From positions 59,488 through 123,487 of the forward strand of contig DATIYJ010000008.1 in assembly GCA_035517655.1 (NCBI GenBank): 64,000 nt of DNA, written 5' to 3'. How positions within the stretch are numbered: the stretch's first letter is position 1; every line of letters begins with the position of its first letter. A program made the position numbers and the translations under genes. Origin of the DNA: Nitrospiria bacterium. GTDB lineage: Bacteria; Nitrospirota; Nitrospiria; JACQBZ01. The notes below the pieces were generated by a model. The model had not been told where the DNA came from, did not search any database, and saw only the letters and a program-made list of their open reading frames with translations. This document shows, one piece after another, positions 53,939 through 62,951 of the stretch.

Positions 53939-54274
53939 ATGGCGGATTACTACCAGTCGAAAGATCTGAGCCGCTTTGCCGAGGTCGGAAAGTTTGCGGG
54001 CGACCTGATGAAAAAGTTCTTCGATTATTATAACGAGGCGACCGGCAAGGACGGCGCGTTGACCAAGCGGGAAAAGGCGCTGATCGCGCTCGCCGTGGCC
54101 CATGTCAAGCAATGCCCCTACTGCATCGACGCCTATACCACCCAGTGTTTGGAGACCGGCTCGAACCCGGAAGAGATGACCGAGGCGGTCCATGTCGCGG
54201 CCGCGATGGAAGCGGGCATGACGCTCGTTCATGCCGTTCAAATGCACAACGGCCTCGAGCGCCAGGGAGGATAG
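53939..54274 (+). CDS. Carboxymuconolactone decarboxylase-like protein (AhpD fold), ArsS-associated
   Basis: The product is 111 aa. The AhpD-like pattern with the redox pair CPYC in VAHVKQCPYCIDAYTTQCLE and HVAAAMEAGMTLVHAV is clear. Proteins of this family are commonly found next to the arsenosugar radical SAM enzyme gene, as here (6-nt gap). The role may be thiol-disulfide exchange or alkylhydroperoxidase-like; it is not established. Confidence 0.88.
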   Translation: MADYYQSKDLSRFAEVGKFAGDLMKKFFDYYNEATGKDGALTKREKALIALAVAHVKQCPYCIDAYTTQCLETGSNPEEMTEAVHVAAAMEAGMTLVHAVQMHNGLERQGG

Positions 54275-54279
54275 CCCGG

Positions 54280-55269
54280 ATGCAGGACGAAATCCGCTAT
54301 CCCTTTGCGGCCGTGCTCGACCGCCACGGGTTGAAGCTGGCCCCCCTTTCCGTCGAGACGCTCCAGGTCAATGTGGGGAAACTCTGCAATCAGGCCTGCC
54401 AGCACTGTCACGTCGACGCCTCCCCTTATCGCACCGAGGAAATGGACCGCAGGACGGTCGACCAATGCCTGAACATCCTGAGGGACCATGGCGTCATCCG
54501 GAACCTCGACATCACCGGCGGCGCCCCCGAGCTCAACCCCCACTTCGATTATTTTGTGACGGAGGCGAGAACGATCGGCAAGCACGTCATGGTCCGCCAC
54601 AACCTGACCGTGACCTTCGACGGCCACCCGGGGACGAAGGCGTCGAAAGAGCACCTGCCGGAGTTTTTTGCGCGGAATCAAGTCGAAGTGATCTCTTCGC
54701 TGCCGTACTACCAGGAGTATTTCACGGACAAACAACGGGGAAAGGGGGTTTTCCGAAAAAGCATCGAGGGCCTGAAGCGGCTCAACGCGCAGGGGTATGG
54801 AAAAGAAGGCGGCCCGCTGGTCTTGAACCTGGTGTACAACCCCGTGGGCGCTTTTCTCCCCGCGGCGCAGGCCGGCCTGGAGGCGGATTTCAAGCGCCGG
54901 CTGCATCAGGAGTTCGGAATTGTGTTCAACCGGCTCTACACGATCACGAACATGCCCATCCACCGGTTTAAAAAACAGCTGGAGCATCTGGGCACGTACG
55001 AAGCGTACATGACGAAGCTTTTGAACGCGTTCAACCCGTCCGCCGCCGAGGGGGTCATGTGCCGCTCGCTTCTCAGCGTGGGCTACGACGGACAACTTTA
55101 TGATTGCGACTTTAACCAGATGGCGGAGATGCCGGTCCGGGCCGGCGAGCCGATGACGGTCTTCAATTTCGATTTCGACAAACTCATGAACCGCCGGATC
55201 CTTTTCGCCTCCCACTGCTTCGGATGCACCGCCGGCGCGGGCAGCAGCTGCGGGGGCGCCGTCGCCTGA
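54280..55269 (+). CDS. arsS: Radical SAM protein ArsS-like (arsenosugar biosynthesis)
   Basis: The product is 329 aa from ATG 54280. The radical SAM cluster motif is CNQACQHC (CxxxCxxC) in VNVGKLCNQACQHCHVDASP, with LDITGGAPELNPHF. The C-terminal part has MCRSLLSVGYDGQLYDCDFN and the terminal CFGCTAGAGSSCGG, both hallmarks of ArsS-type proteins. ArsS adds the 5'-deoxyadenosyl group to dimethylated arsenic. No arsenite methyltransferase or ars resistance gene is in the window. Confidence 0.9.
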   Translation: MQDEIRYPFAAVLDRHGLKLAPLSVETLQVNVGKLCNQACQHCHVDASPYRTEEMDRRTVDQCLNILRDHGVIRNLDITGGAPELNPHFDYFVTEARTIGKHVMVRHNLTVTFDGHPGTKASKEHLPEFFARNQVEVISSLPYYQEYFTDKQRGKGVFRKSIEGLKRLNAQGYGKEGGPLVLNLVYNPVGAFLPAAQAGLEADFKRRLHQEFGIVFNRLYTITNMPIHRFKKQLEHLGTYEAYMTKLLNAFNPSAAEGVMCRSLLSVGYDGQLYDCDFNQMAEMPVRAGEPMTVFNFDFDKLMNRRILFASHCFGCTAGAGSSCGGAVA

Positions 55270-55296
55270 TGGAAACGATCTGATCCTGCTGCACCG

Positions 55297-55430
55297 GCGG
55301 GTCCTGTCCTTCGGCAGCCACATCCGTCCTCACTCCGAGCTCTCAGAGGGTTTTCCGGTGAACCGCACGAAAAACCCCTTGGCCTTTCCGTTGCGGGCGG
55401 ACAGGGCGCCCCGCCTCCGGCCGCCCGCCG
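55297..55430. repeat. Dispersed GC-rich intergenic repeat, copy 2
   Basis: Blocks 55297-55324 and 55404-55419 match those at 37178-37205 and 37252-37267. This copy lies between arsS and the convergent gene at 55469. A related short stretch (GGGCGTCCGCCTCCGGCCAC) occurs at 35660, between hldE and mfd. Confidence 0.65.
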
Positions 55431-55468
55431 GAGTCCGCTCTCAAAGGATCGTCTGTATCAGACGTCCG

Positions 55469-56149
55469 TCAGGTTCCGGGCGAGAATTGATGTTCGGAGG
55501 GAACCGGGTTCGGCAATTCCGCGGCGCTCCCGTACGCGACGACGATTTCCTCGTGATCCGAAAGCCCGATGAGTCTCGGATCGCCCGCCACGGGGCCGCC
55601 GTTGATGAAAACCTTGATCGCGTTTTGGGCGTCCTCGCAATAGCCCCCGATGCATTTCGCGGTGAATCGGACCCCCCAGATGTCGAAAAATTGTCCGAGG
55701 GTGTAGTCCTGAACGGTGGGCGCTTCGATATGGATCTCGCCCGATTCGTCGTGCGTGTGGATGGGCGAGATGTACCGTTCGACCACGTTCACGCCGATCA
55801 TGGCCGGAACCGGCACGGGTTTCCCGTGAATGAAGATGTCGATATGCTGGTGCACGTGCATCGCCGTGCCCTCCTCGAGCAGCGCGGGCAGGCCGATCAT
55901 CTTCAAGCGGTCGCGAAGGTAATTGAGCTCCGATTTCCAGGGCGCGTCGCCCGACTGAATGCCGGGAAGCGTTTCGGGATTCACATGAAGGTCCGCCTTG
56001 GTGACCGTCTTCATCGTTTCCGGACGATTCATATAGAGGAAGACGCCGGCGAGCACGACCAACGCGGCGACCACGATCGCGACGGTCCGGTTCGAAGCGC
56101 GGCTTCCGGAGGTTTTCCGTTTGGGTTTGTCCTTGGTTTTTCGGCTCAT
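55469..56149 (-). CDS. Membrane-anchored, histidine-rich protein of unknown function
   Basis: The product is 226 aa with a very basic N-terminus (SRKTKDKPKRKTSGSR), one transmembrane helix (about 22-40) and a periplasmic domain. Two His clusters stand out: MHVHQHIDIFIHG and YISPIHTHDESGEIHIEAP, followed by TLGQFFDIWGVRF and a Cys pair in CIGGYCED. The spacing of His residues suggests metal binding. The fold is unrecognised; the sequence looks well conserved rather than random. Confidence 0.75.
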   Translation of the reverse strand: MSRKTKDKPKRKTSGSRASNRTVAIVVAALVVLAGVFLYMNRPETMKTVTKADLHVNPETLPGIQSGDAPWKSELNYLRDRLKMIGLPALLEEGTAMHVHQHIDIFIHGKPVPVPAMIGVNVVERYISPIHTHDESGEIHIEAPTVQDYTLGQFFDIWGVRFTAKCIGGYCEDAQNAIKVFINGGPVAGDPRLIGLSDHEEIVVAYGSAAELPNPVPSEHQFSPGT

Positions 56150-56259
56150 GTCGTCGTCATCCCCCGCTTCATTGAATGGGTATCGGGACCGAAGCCCCGG
56201 CCGTTCAGAATGCCGATGAGATCATAACATAATTATTGCGGAGAATCCTATACTGTTTC

Positions 56260-56475
56260 TCACATGGGTTTAAAAAATCCATCGAGCAGTTCGCGGGCCT
56301 TCTCGTCATCCTCGTCCGCGACGACGATCTCTCTCGCGAACGCGCCCACGGCCGGGCCGGGGTACAGGCTTGAGAACTGCTCGTTGAGGATCGAAAACGG
56401 GATCCCGGCCTCCGCCAGAATTTCCTTGGCCAGGGCCCATTGAACTTCGTTGAGAACCAATTTAATGCGCTTCAT
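56260..56475 (-). CDS. DUF2007-like small protein
   Basis: The product is 71 aa. It looks like the DUF2007 'putative signal transducing protein' fold: KRIKLVLNEVQWALAKEILAE, AGIPFSILNEQFSSLYPGPA, REIVVADEDDEKARELL. No established activity. Its start is close to but not overlapping any neighbour. Confidence 0.8.
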   Translation of the reverse strand: MKRIKLVLNEVQWALAKEILAEAGIPFSILNEQFSSLYPGPAVGAFAREIVVADEDDEKARELLDGFFKPM

Positions 56476-56641
56476 GGCGATCCATCCCTATGACGGGCCC
56501 GCGACGATGAATCAGGGCCATGAAACAAGCTCCCCGCCGGTCATCGTGTGTCCGCCGGAACAACGGCACGATCATAGCAACTCCCGCGGGCCAAAGCAAC
56601 GCGCGGAAGGATTTCGGCGTTCAAGGCCGATCCCTCGGAAT

Positions 56642-56670
56642 TTGACATCCGGGAGGGGTCTGACTATGAT
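56642..56670 (+). promoter_or_regulatory. Sigma-70 promoter for ettA
   Basis: TTGACA (56642-56647), 17 nt, TATGAT (56665-56670). The start point near 56677 gives a leader of about 68 nt before the gene at 56745, which is preceded by AAGGAAGG. The rest of the 56476-56744 gap holds no gene. Confidence 0.8.
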
Positions 56671-56744
56671 GGGTCGACGCCCGAAGGACGTCGGCGGACG
56701 CGATCCCCGCATCCTACTCCATTGAACCCAAGGAAGGAACTCAC

Positions 56745-58424
56745 GTGGCGACGTATCAGTTTATTTACACGATGAACAAGGTGACGAAGGTTGTTCCCCC
56801 CAAGCGGAAAATCCTCGAAGACATTTCGCTCTCGTTCTATCCCGGAGCGAAGATCGGGGTGCTGGGGCTCAACGGGTCCGGCAAATCGAGCCTGCTCCGG
56901 ATCATGGCCGGGGCCGACCCCGATTTCTTGGGGGAGGCGAAACCGGCCAAGGGGGTGAAGATCGGCTATCTGCCGCAGGAGCCGCGGCTCGACGCCGCCA
57001 AGGACGTGCGGGGCAACGTCGAGGAAGGGGTCGCCGGCACGAAGGCGCTGCTCGACGAATTCAACGCGGTCAGCGCACGGTTCTCCGAGCCGATGTCGGA
57101 CGACGCGATGGCGGCCTTGCTCGAGAAACAGGGCCGGCTTCAGGAACGGATCGATGCGGTCAACGCCTGGGAGCTCGACCGGCAGCTGGAGATCGCCGCC
57201 GACGCCCTCCGGATCCCGCCCTGGGACGCCGACGTGACGAAACTCTCCGGGGGGGAACGGCGCCGGGTGGCGCTTTGCCGCCTGCTGTTGTCGGCCCCGG
57301 ACATGCTTCTATTGGACGAGCCGACCAACCATCTCGACACCGAGTCGGTCGCCTGGCTCGAGCGCTTCCTCAAGGAATTTCCGGGGACTGTTGTCGCCGT
57401 CACGCACGACCGGTATTTTCTCGACAACGTCGCCGGCTGGATCCTGGAGCTGGACCGCGGGCGGGGCATTCCCTGGGAGGGCAACTATTCCTCCTGGCTC
57501 GACCAGAAGACGCAGCGTCTCGCGCTGGAGGAGAAGCAGGAGACGGCCAAGCGCCGGGCGCTGGAGCACGAGCTGGAATGGGTGCGCACCGCGCCGAAGG
57601 GGAGGCACGCCAAGAGCAAGGCGCGACTGAGCGCCTATGAAGCCCTGGCGTCGGAGGAGACGCAAAAAAGAAACGAGACGAAGGACATCGTCATCCCGCC
57701 GGGGCCGCGCCTCGGGGACCTCGTCCTCGAGGCGGCCGATCTCAGAAAGGGCTTCGGCGACCGCCTCCTGATCGACGGCCTCAGCTTCAGCCTTCCGAAG
57801 GGCGGGATCGTCGGGATCATCGGGCCGAACGGCGCCGGGAAGACGACGCTCTTCAATCTGATCGCCGGGATCGAGAAGCCCGACGGCGGAACGCTTCGGA
57901 TCGGCGACACGGTGAAGATCGCCTACGTGAACCAGTCGCGCGACACGCTCGACGACAAAAAGAACGTTTGGGAGGAGATTTCCGGCGGGGCCGACGTGAT
58001 CCATGTCGGAAAGCGGGAGATCCCCTCGCGGGCCTACGTCGGCGGGTTCAATTTCAAGAACACCGATCAGCAGAAGCGGATCAAGGACCTCTCCGGCGGG
58101 GAGCGGAACCGGGTCCACCTGGCGAAGGTCCTCAAAAGCGGCGGCAATGTCCTGCTGCTGGATGAGCCGAGCAACGATCTCGACATCGAGACGCTCCGCG
58201 CGCTGGAGGAGGCCCTGCTCGATTTCGCCGGCTGCGCGCTGATCATCAGCCACGACCGCTGGTTCCTCGACCGGATCTCAACCCACATACTGGCCTTCGA
58301 AGGGGAGAGCCGCGTCGTCTGGTTCGAGGGGAATTACCAGGACTACGAGGCCGACAAACACAAGCGCCTCGGAACGGACGCCGACCAGCCGCACCGGATC
58401 AAATACAAGAAGCTGACCCGCTAA
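56745..58424 (+). CDS. ettA: Energy-dependent translational throttle protein EttA (ABC-F)
   Basis: The product is 559 aa from GTG 56745, the usual EttA length. Two ABC domains: Walker [10 protein letters not shown] and GPNGAGKTT, signatures [14 protein letters not shown] and [15 protein letters not shown], Walker [12 protein letters not shown] and [11 protein letters not shown]. Between them is the charged linker, [37 protein letters not shown]. The EttA N-terminus [20 protein letters not shown] is characteristic. ABC-F proteins bind the ribosomal E site and gate entry into elongation depending on ATP/ADP ratio. Confidence 0.96.
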   Translation: MATYQFIYTMNKVTKVVPPKRKILEDISLSFYPGAKIGVLGLNGSGKSSLLRIMAGADPDFLGEAKPAKGVKIGYLPQEPRLDAAKDVRGNVEEGVAGTKALLDEFNAVSARFSEPMSDDAMAALLEKQGRLQERIDAVNAWELDRQLEIAADALRIPPWDADVTKLSGGERRRVALCRLLLSAPDMLLLDEPTNHLDTESVAWLERFLKEFPGTVVAVTHDRYFLDNVAGWILELDRGRGIPWEGNYSSWLDQKTQRLALEEKQETAKRRALEHELEWVRTAPKGRHAKSKARLSAYEALASEETQKRNETKDIVIPPGPRLGDLVLEAADLRKGFGDRLLIDGLSFSLPKGGIVGIIGPNGAGKTTLFNLIAGIEKPDGGTLRIGDTVKIAYVNQSRDTLDDKKNVWEEISGGADVIHVGKREIPSRAYVGGFNFKNTDQQKRIKDLSGGERNRVHLAKVLKSGGNVLLLDEPSNDLDIETLRALEEALLDFAGCALIISHDRWFLDRISTHILAFEGESRVVWFEGNYQDYEADKHKRLGTDADQPHRIKYKKLTR

Positions 58425-58473
58425 ACCCGGCGGCCGATGCGGTGGTCATGGCGCACCGCCGTGCGATCTTTTT

Positions 58474-58511
58474 GCCGGCGTCGGACTGTAGCGAGCGTCC
58501 GACCGCCGGTG
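58474..58511. repeat. GC-rich hairpin downstream of ettA
   Basis: GCCGGCGTCGGAC (58474-58486) pairs with the 3' arm near 58497-58510 with a single bulge. It lacks a T run on the correct side for either strand, so a simple intrinsic terminator is unlikely; it may stabilise the RNA end. Confidence 0.5.
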
Positions 58512-58575
58512 TGTTTAACGTGGAACGCGTTCGGCGGGGAGCCGCCGGCGGAGGCCGGCCGGAATTCGATCCAGG

Positions 58576-59544
58576 ATGAATAGTTCGATCGCGGGCCGAT
58601 TTTTCTGGTACTGGATCCTGCGGGCATCGATCCCAGCCGTAATACGGACTCTTTTTCTTCTCATCCTAACCCTTACCGCGCTCCCGAACGGTCCGGCGCT
58701 CGGGGGCGAGACGGGTTCCGTCGAAACGAACGAGGCGGTCATCCGTTACGATGAGCCCCTCGGCGGCGTGGCGAAGGAGACGGCGGCGGCATACCCCCGG
58801 GTCCTTCGGAATCTTGAGAGCCGGCTGGGATGGCGCCTGGGCTACCGTCCGGAGATCAGGATCGTCAAGGATCGGGAGGCTTTTGCCCAGATGGGGGCCG
58901 GGGCCTACGCGGTCGCCTTCGCCGCGCCCCGGCGCGGCCTGATCGTGATCGACAACAGCCGGGTGCGGACCGATCCCTTCAGCCTCGAGCCGATCCTCAC
59001 CCATGAGCTGGCCCATCTCATCCTTCACCGCCATATTCCGGAAGAGGCTCTTCCGCGGTGGCTGGACGAGGGGACGGCCCAGTGGGTCAGCGGCGGAACG
59101 GCCGAGATCCCGCTGATGGAGGGGACCGGCCCGCGGCTCAAGCAGGCCGTCCTCTCCGGACGCTGGGTTCCCTTCCGTTCCCTGGCCGGGCCCTTCCCGG
59201 CGGACGACCCGGCCCTGTCCCTGGCCTACGAGCAGAGCCGGAGCTTCGTGGAGTTCATCGTCCGGCGCTACGGAAGCGCCGGGCTGCTCCGGATCCTGAA
59301 CGGCTTGCGGGACGGAAAGGGGATCGACGCCGCCGTCGAGGGGGCGCTGCCGGTCTCCTTCGGGGAGCTCGAGGCCGCCTGGCGGGACCGGCTCAAACAG
59401 GAGGTGACCTGGATCGTCTACCTGAGCAACCAACTCCCGGTCCTTCTGTTCCTCCTCGCGGCGGTCCTCACCGTTCTGGGCTTCATCCGCTTCCTGATCC
59501 GGAAGCGAAACTACAAAGACGAGGACTGGGACGGAGAGGGATGA
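58576..59544 (+). CDS. Peptidase MA-like (gluzincin) membrane protein
   Basis: The product is 322 aa. An N-terminal hydrophobic stretch (residues 9-40) may be a signal anchor, and a C-terminal helix (about 276-310) a second anchor, ending with the cytoplasmic KRNYKDEDWDGEG. The zinc motif HELAH is in LTHELAHLILHRH with EEALPRWLDEGTAQWVSGG (Glu ligand) downstream, which is the peptidase-MA pattern. No clear ribosome site precedes the ATG, so the start is uncertain. Substrate unknown. Confidence 0.82.
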   Translation: MNSSIAGRFFWYWILRASIPAVIRTLFLLILTLTALPNGPALGGETGSVETNEAVIRYDEPLGGVAKETAAAYPRVLRNLESRLGWRLGYRPEIRIVKDREAFAQMGAGAYAVAFAAPRRGLIVIDNSRVRTDPFSLEPILTHELAHLILHRHIPEEALPRWLDEGTAQWVSGGTAEIPLMEGTGPRLKQAVLSGRWVPFRSLAGPFPADDPALSLAYEQSRSFVEFIVRRYGSAGLLRILNGLRDGKGIDAAVEGALPVSFGELEAAWRDRLKQEVTWIVYLSNQLPVLLFLLAAVLTVLGFIRFLIRKRNYKDEDWDGEG

Positions 59545-59655
59545 TCCTCCGGCCGAGGAAGGCGAAACGAAAAGCTCAGGCCGCCTCCCAATCCGCCGGC
59601 CGTGAGCCATAAAATATAAGAAGCGAACAAAACCGGTCCGGGTTTGTGTGGTATC

Positions 59656-60672
59656 ATGATGAAGGAAGCCGGGCGAGGAGGGAGGCGGTTCATCGATCGG
59701 GTGATGAAGAAGCGAACGGCGCGAAGAAAGAAGTCCGTATCCGGTCCGGCCAAGGCCCGCCGGGCGGAATTTCAGAACTCCCTCATTGAGGCGATCCGCG
59801 ACGCCTCGCCGGATGGGATCCTCGTGGTCGACGAGCGGAATAACGTGGTCTCGATCAATAAGAAGTTTCTCGAAGCTTTGGGGATTCCCAGCTCTCGCGT
59901 CCGGTCCGGCCGCGTCGGCGCCGTTGTCGGTACGTCGGATCGGCCCATCCTGGCGATGGCGGTCGAGCGGGTCAAGGATTCGGAGGCCTTCCTCCGGCGG
60001 GTCAAGGAGCTCTATGCCGATCCCACACTGGACGACCATTGCGAGATCGAGCTGAAGGACGGCCGGACTCTGGAGCGTCATTCAACCGTTCTGCGCGGCG
60101 GAAACGGCCGCTACCTCGGCCGGGTCTGGTTTTTCCGGGACATCACGGAGCGAAAGCGGACGGAGCAATCCCTCAAGGATCTGGCCAGCCGCGATTTCCT
60201 CACCGGGGTCTCGAACCGGAGGCATTTCTTCGAGCGGGCGCGGGAGGAGCATGCCCGCTCACGCCGTTACGAAAAGCCCCTTTCCGTCCTGATGCTGGAC
60301 ATCGACCATTTCAAGCGGATCAACGACTGCTACGGCCATGCTCGGGGGGACGAAGTGTTGAAGGCCTTTTGCGAGGCGGGCCGGAGCCAGCTGAGAGAGG
60401 TCGATCTGTTGGCGCGCATCGGGGGCGAGGAGTTCGCCGTTCTGCTTCCCGAGACGGACGCGTCGGGCGCGCGAATCGTGGCGGAGCGGCTTCGGCAGTT
60501 TGTGGCCGGTCTGAAGGTCGGGACCGAGGGAGCCGAGATCCGCTGGACGATCAGCATCGGCGTGGCGGCCCTCGTCCCGGCCGACGCCACGATCGAGGAA
60601 TGTCTGAAGAGGGCCGACAAGGCCCTTTATCGCGCCAAGGAAGGGGGCCGGAACCGGGTCGAGGTGTCTTAA
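59656..60672 (+). CDS. PAS-GGDEF diguanylate cyclase
   Basis: The product is 338 aa from ATG 59656; ATGs at 59659 and 59704 are possible and no ribosome site decides. A PAS domain (residues about 35-160, DASPDGILVVDERNNVVSIN, then GRYLGRVWFFRDITERKRTE) precedes a GGDEF domain with GGEEF (256-260) and an REVD inhibitory site five residues before it. No membrane helix, so cytoplasmic sensing is likely. Confidence 0.92.
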   Translation: MMKEAGRGGRRFIDRVMKKRTARRKKSVSGPAKARRAEFQNSLIEAIRDASPDGILVVDERNNVVSINKKFLEALGIPSSRVRSGRVGAVVGTSDRPILAMAVERVKDSEAFLRRVKELYADPTLDDHCEIELKDGRTLERHSTVLRGGNGRYLGRVWFFRDITERKRTEQSLKDLASRDFLTGVSNRRHFFERAREEHARSRRYEKPLSVLMLDIDHFKRINDCYGHARGDEVLKAFCEAGRSQLREVDLLARIGGEEFAVLLPETDASGARIVAERLRQFVAGLKVGTEGAEIRWTISIGVAALVPADATIEECLKRADKALYRAKEGGRNRVEVS

Positions 60673-60708
60673 TCGGCGGAACGATTTTTCATTCCTGCAC
60701 GATATTCC

Positions 60709-60752
60709 CGTCCCTCGGCGGGCGCGAAGGAGGGGACAGTAACAAAAGATTC
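60709..60752. repeat. Direct repeat B, copy 1
   Basis: TCCCTCGGCGGGCGCGAAGG and the following bases match 61665-61705 at most positions. It lies at the junction of the gene remnant at 60748-60888. Confidence 0.6.
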
Positions 60753-60888
60753 TTCCCAGCGCCACCCAAAGCATCTGCGTTAAAAGATCATCCGGTCGGC
60801 CTAAATAGATTCGGGCGAGGGCGTCGGAATCCATCTGCTCATACCGTGCGATCAGGTGCTTGTACTGCAGCGGATTTGACCCCTTCAT
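60748..60888 (-). pseudogene. Truncated small gene interrupted by repeat B
   Basis: ATG 60888 follows TAGGAGTG five nt upstream and encodes MKGSNPLQYKHLIARYEQMD then SDALARIYLGRPDDLLTQML and WVALGRI, a sensible amphipathic helical sequence. After about 47 codons the frame runs into repeat B (translated as CYCPLLRARRG) and then antisense to the GGDEF gene. I infer a small protein cut by the repeat. It is 9 nt after the SIMPL gene on the same strand. Confidence 0.5.
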
Positions 60889-60897
60889 CGGTCACTC

Positions 60898-61635
60898 CTA
60901 ACGGATCACCTCCACGGTCAGCGTGACGGCGGCGTCGATGTCCAATGTTCCGGCTTCGACCGGCGTCGCCGCGGCCTCCTTCGCGACCCCGGCGAAGGCT
61001 CGGTTGCGGAAAAAGGGCCTCGGACCCTGTTCGATTTCCTCGACCTCGAGGATGCGCTTGATCTTAACGCCGAGAGCGGATGCGATCGCGTCGGCCTTCG
61101 CCCGGGCTTCCCGGGAGGCCTGTTCCAAGGCCTTGAGTTGCACCGCGGCCTCATCCTTGAGGCTGAATTGAAGCCCCTGCATCTCATTGGCGCCGGCCTG
61201 GCTTGCCCGATCGATGATTTCGCCGACCCGTTTGATCTGATCCGTCTTGACGAGGATGATGTTGACGGCCCTGTAATGGGTGATGCTCGGGCTCCCGTTC
61301 CGCGTCCTCGTATAGACGGGATCAATCGAGTAACCGGCGGTTTTGATGTCCGCGTCGCGTCCGAGAAGCTCGTGAAGGGACTTGAGAACCGCATCGGCCT
61401 GCGCGGCGTTGTTTTGCGCGGCGGTCTGCGCGCTCGGATCTTCGGTGGCCACGCCGATCTGAATCTCGGCCCGATCCGGCTCGACCGTCAGCGCCGCAGC
61501 GCCGTGCGTGCGGATCACCGGCGGCCTGGACGGATTCATCCCGGCCGCTTCCTCCTGCCCCCGGACCTCGGCGGCCGGGAGGCTGAAAAGCAAAACCGCC
61601 GTCATTACGATTAAACAAAACGAAAAACGATTCAT
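60898..61635 (-). CDS. SIMPL/DUF541 domain exported protein
   Basis: The product is 245 aa from ATG 61635, preceded by GGAGGAAG. It has a signal peptide (residues 1-26, ending EVRGQ). The SIMPL domain shows THGAAALTVEPDRAEIQIGV, AQNNAAQADAVLKSL, DIKTAGYSIDPVYTR, NEMQGLQFSLKDEAAVQLKA, and LGVKIKRILEVEE. Family function is not well defined; envelope stress and signalling roles have been proposed. It is flanked by repeat B copies. Confidence 0.9.
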   Translation of the reverse strand: MNRFSFCLIVMTAVLLFSLPAAEVRGQEEAAGMNPSRPPVIRTHGAAALTVEPDRAEIQIGVATEDPSAQTAAQNNAAQADAVLKSLHELLGRDADIKTAGYSIDPVYTRTRNGSPSITHYRAVNIILVKTDQIKRVGEIIDRASQAGANEMQGLQFSLKDEAAVQLKALEQASREARAKADAIASALGVKIKRILEVEEIEQGPRPFFRNRAFAGVAKEAAATPVEAGTLDIDAAVTLTVEVIR

Positions 61636-61661
61636 CGCGCTTCCTCCATATCTATTCCCCC

Positions 61662-61705
61662 ACTTCCCTCGGCAGGCGCGGAGGAGGGGGCAACCCCAAA
61701 AGAGA
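61662..61705. repeat. Direct repeat B, copy 2
   Basis: TCCCTCGGCAGGCGCGGAGG and the following bases match 60709-60752; the two copies are about 950 nt apart, on either side of the SIMPL gene. Confidence 0.6.
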
Positions 61706-61712
61706 TGATCTT

Positions 61713-62222
61713 TTAATCGGCGCTCCGGGTCCATGGCAGCGTGCGGTTCGCAAACGAGCCCTCGCCCCGGAGGAGGAGAAAGATATAGGATCCCATACAG
61801 AACTTTCCGAAGATCAACGCGCCCAACGCCACGACGAGAAAGCCTTCCAGAATCCAGGCCGCGACCAGCCATTCTAATAGGAGGGAGAGGCCGATCCCGA
61901 GCATGAAGGAGGCCGCCATCCCCTGCGCGAAGCGCCTCGGCCCCGGCGCGGGCGTCAGTCGCGGGAGCCCCTTCGGGCCGGCGATGAGGCCGTTGTAGAG
62001 GGCATCGATCGGATTCAGCGCGGGGAGGAGCACGTTCCACCAAAGAACGGCCGAGAGAGTCAGGAAGACGGGCCACGCTTGAAAGACCAAACCGGAGACC
62101 ACGATGATCCCGATCAGCCTCGGCTGAACCATCAGCGCAGTGTACTGGAATTCACAGGCCGAAGCGGTGGCGTTCCTAAAGCCCTGTTGTTGAATAAAGT
62201 TCAATTGAGCGGATCGTTCCAT
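61713..62222 (-). CDS. DUF4395 membrane protein
   Basis: The product is 169 aa from ATG 62222 (MERSAQLNFIQQQGF); earlier starts fall in the palindrome region. It has four hydrophobic segments and the DUF4395 pattern (FLTLSAVLWWNVLLPALNPI, PAPGPRRFAQGMAA, GFLVVALGALIFGKFCMGSY). Family function unknown. Confidence 0.87.
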   Translation of the reverse strand: MERSAQLNFIQQQGFRNATASACEFQYTALMVQPRLIGIIVVSGLVFQAWPVFLTLSAVLWWNVLLPALNPIDALYNGLIAGPKGLPRLTPAPGPRRFAQGMAASFMLGIGLSLLLEWLVAAWILEGFLVVALGALIFGKFCMGSYIFLLLRGEGSFANRTLPWTRSAD

Positions 62223-62317
62223 ACGGGCCTCTTGTTTCCAATCTACTCCTTCTATCGGCTTCTTTTCAATAGCCCCATCCAACGGCAGACACAGAGTGCG
62301 AGCACCGTCCAAAACGT

Positions 62318-62345
62318 GTAGGGGCACGGCGCGCCGTGCCCCTAC
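62318..62345. repeat. Perfect 28-bp palindrome
   Basis: GTAGGGGCACGGCG (62318-62331) followed at once by its exact reverse complement (62332-62345). It lies between two genes and may form a hairpin or be the arm of a REP-like dispersed element; no second copy was found here. Confidence 0.8.
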
Positions 62346-62364
62346 CATTCACCGATAGTCAAGT

Positions 62365-62871
62365 TCAAGATTTCTTCGGCATAAAGTATTCCGGCGGGTA
62401 GACCGTGATGACGGCCGGAGACGCAGCGTGACTAGTTCGCAATTCGACAGGAGCTTCGATCGCCGGATTGACGAACCGATAGGTCAAGATGCCGGCCAGA
62501 AGCGGCAGGACGAACACAATCGCAGCCCGTGCGATCCGATATCCTCGGTTTTTTCCCAGGAGCGTGTCCATGATGGTCTGTTTGAACTCATCCCATGATC
62601 GGTTCGTGGAAGAGATGAGAATAAACACGACGACCGTCAGCAGGCCCATATAGATAGAGATCAGGCTGGATGGCAGGGGCGGCCAGACAATGATTTTCAG
62701 AATGCCGTAGGCCGTAAACCAAATCAGCGCGGCCTGGGCTATGACCGGAAGCGGCCGGCCGATCTTTTTAAGGAGATGGTGACCGATGATAAACGCAAAA
62801 AACGCGACCGCCAGCACCAGTAGAAGCTGGACCGGCATCATTCCGACCAACCAAAAGGATGAGAGATTCAT
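62365..62871 (-). CDS. Four-helix membrane protein of unknown function
   Basis: The product is 168 aa. Helices at about residues 8-32, 42-62, 66-86 and 112-132, then a periplasmic tail ending PEYFMPKKS. No family recognised, and no catalytic motif. A promoter-like element lies at 62952-62982 upstream. Confidence 0.72.
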   Translation of the reverse strand: MNLSSFWLVGMMPVQLLLVLAVAFFAFIIGHHLLKKIGRPLPVIAQAALIWFTAYGILKIIVWPPLPSSLISIYMGLLTVVVFILISSTNRSWDEFKQTIMDTLLGKNRGYRIARAAIVFVLPLLAGILTYRFVNPAIEAPVELRTSHAASPAVITVYPPEYFMPKKS

Positions 62872-62951
62872 GGCGAACCTCCTGGGCGAGAATTAAGCGG
62901 TGACCACCCGCGTTAATTTTTAGAGGTGTTGACTGAGGAAGGAACAATATT

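Noticed and set aside
58474..58511. Strong hairpin after ettA as an intrinsic terminator
   Set aside because: The T run needed after the stem is missing on the correct side for ettA, so it is listed only as a hairpin.
60259..60888. 209-codon minus-strand frame at the end of the PAS-GGDEF gene
   Set aside because: Only the first 47 or so codons look coding; the rest is antisense to the GGDEF domain, so just the short part is reported as a remnant.
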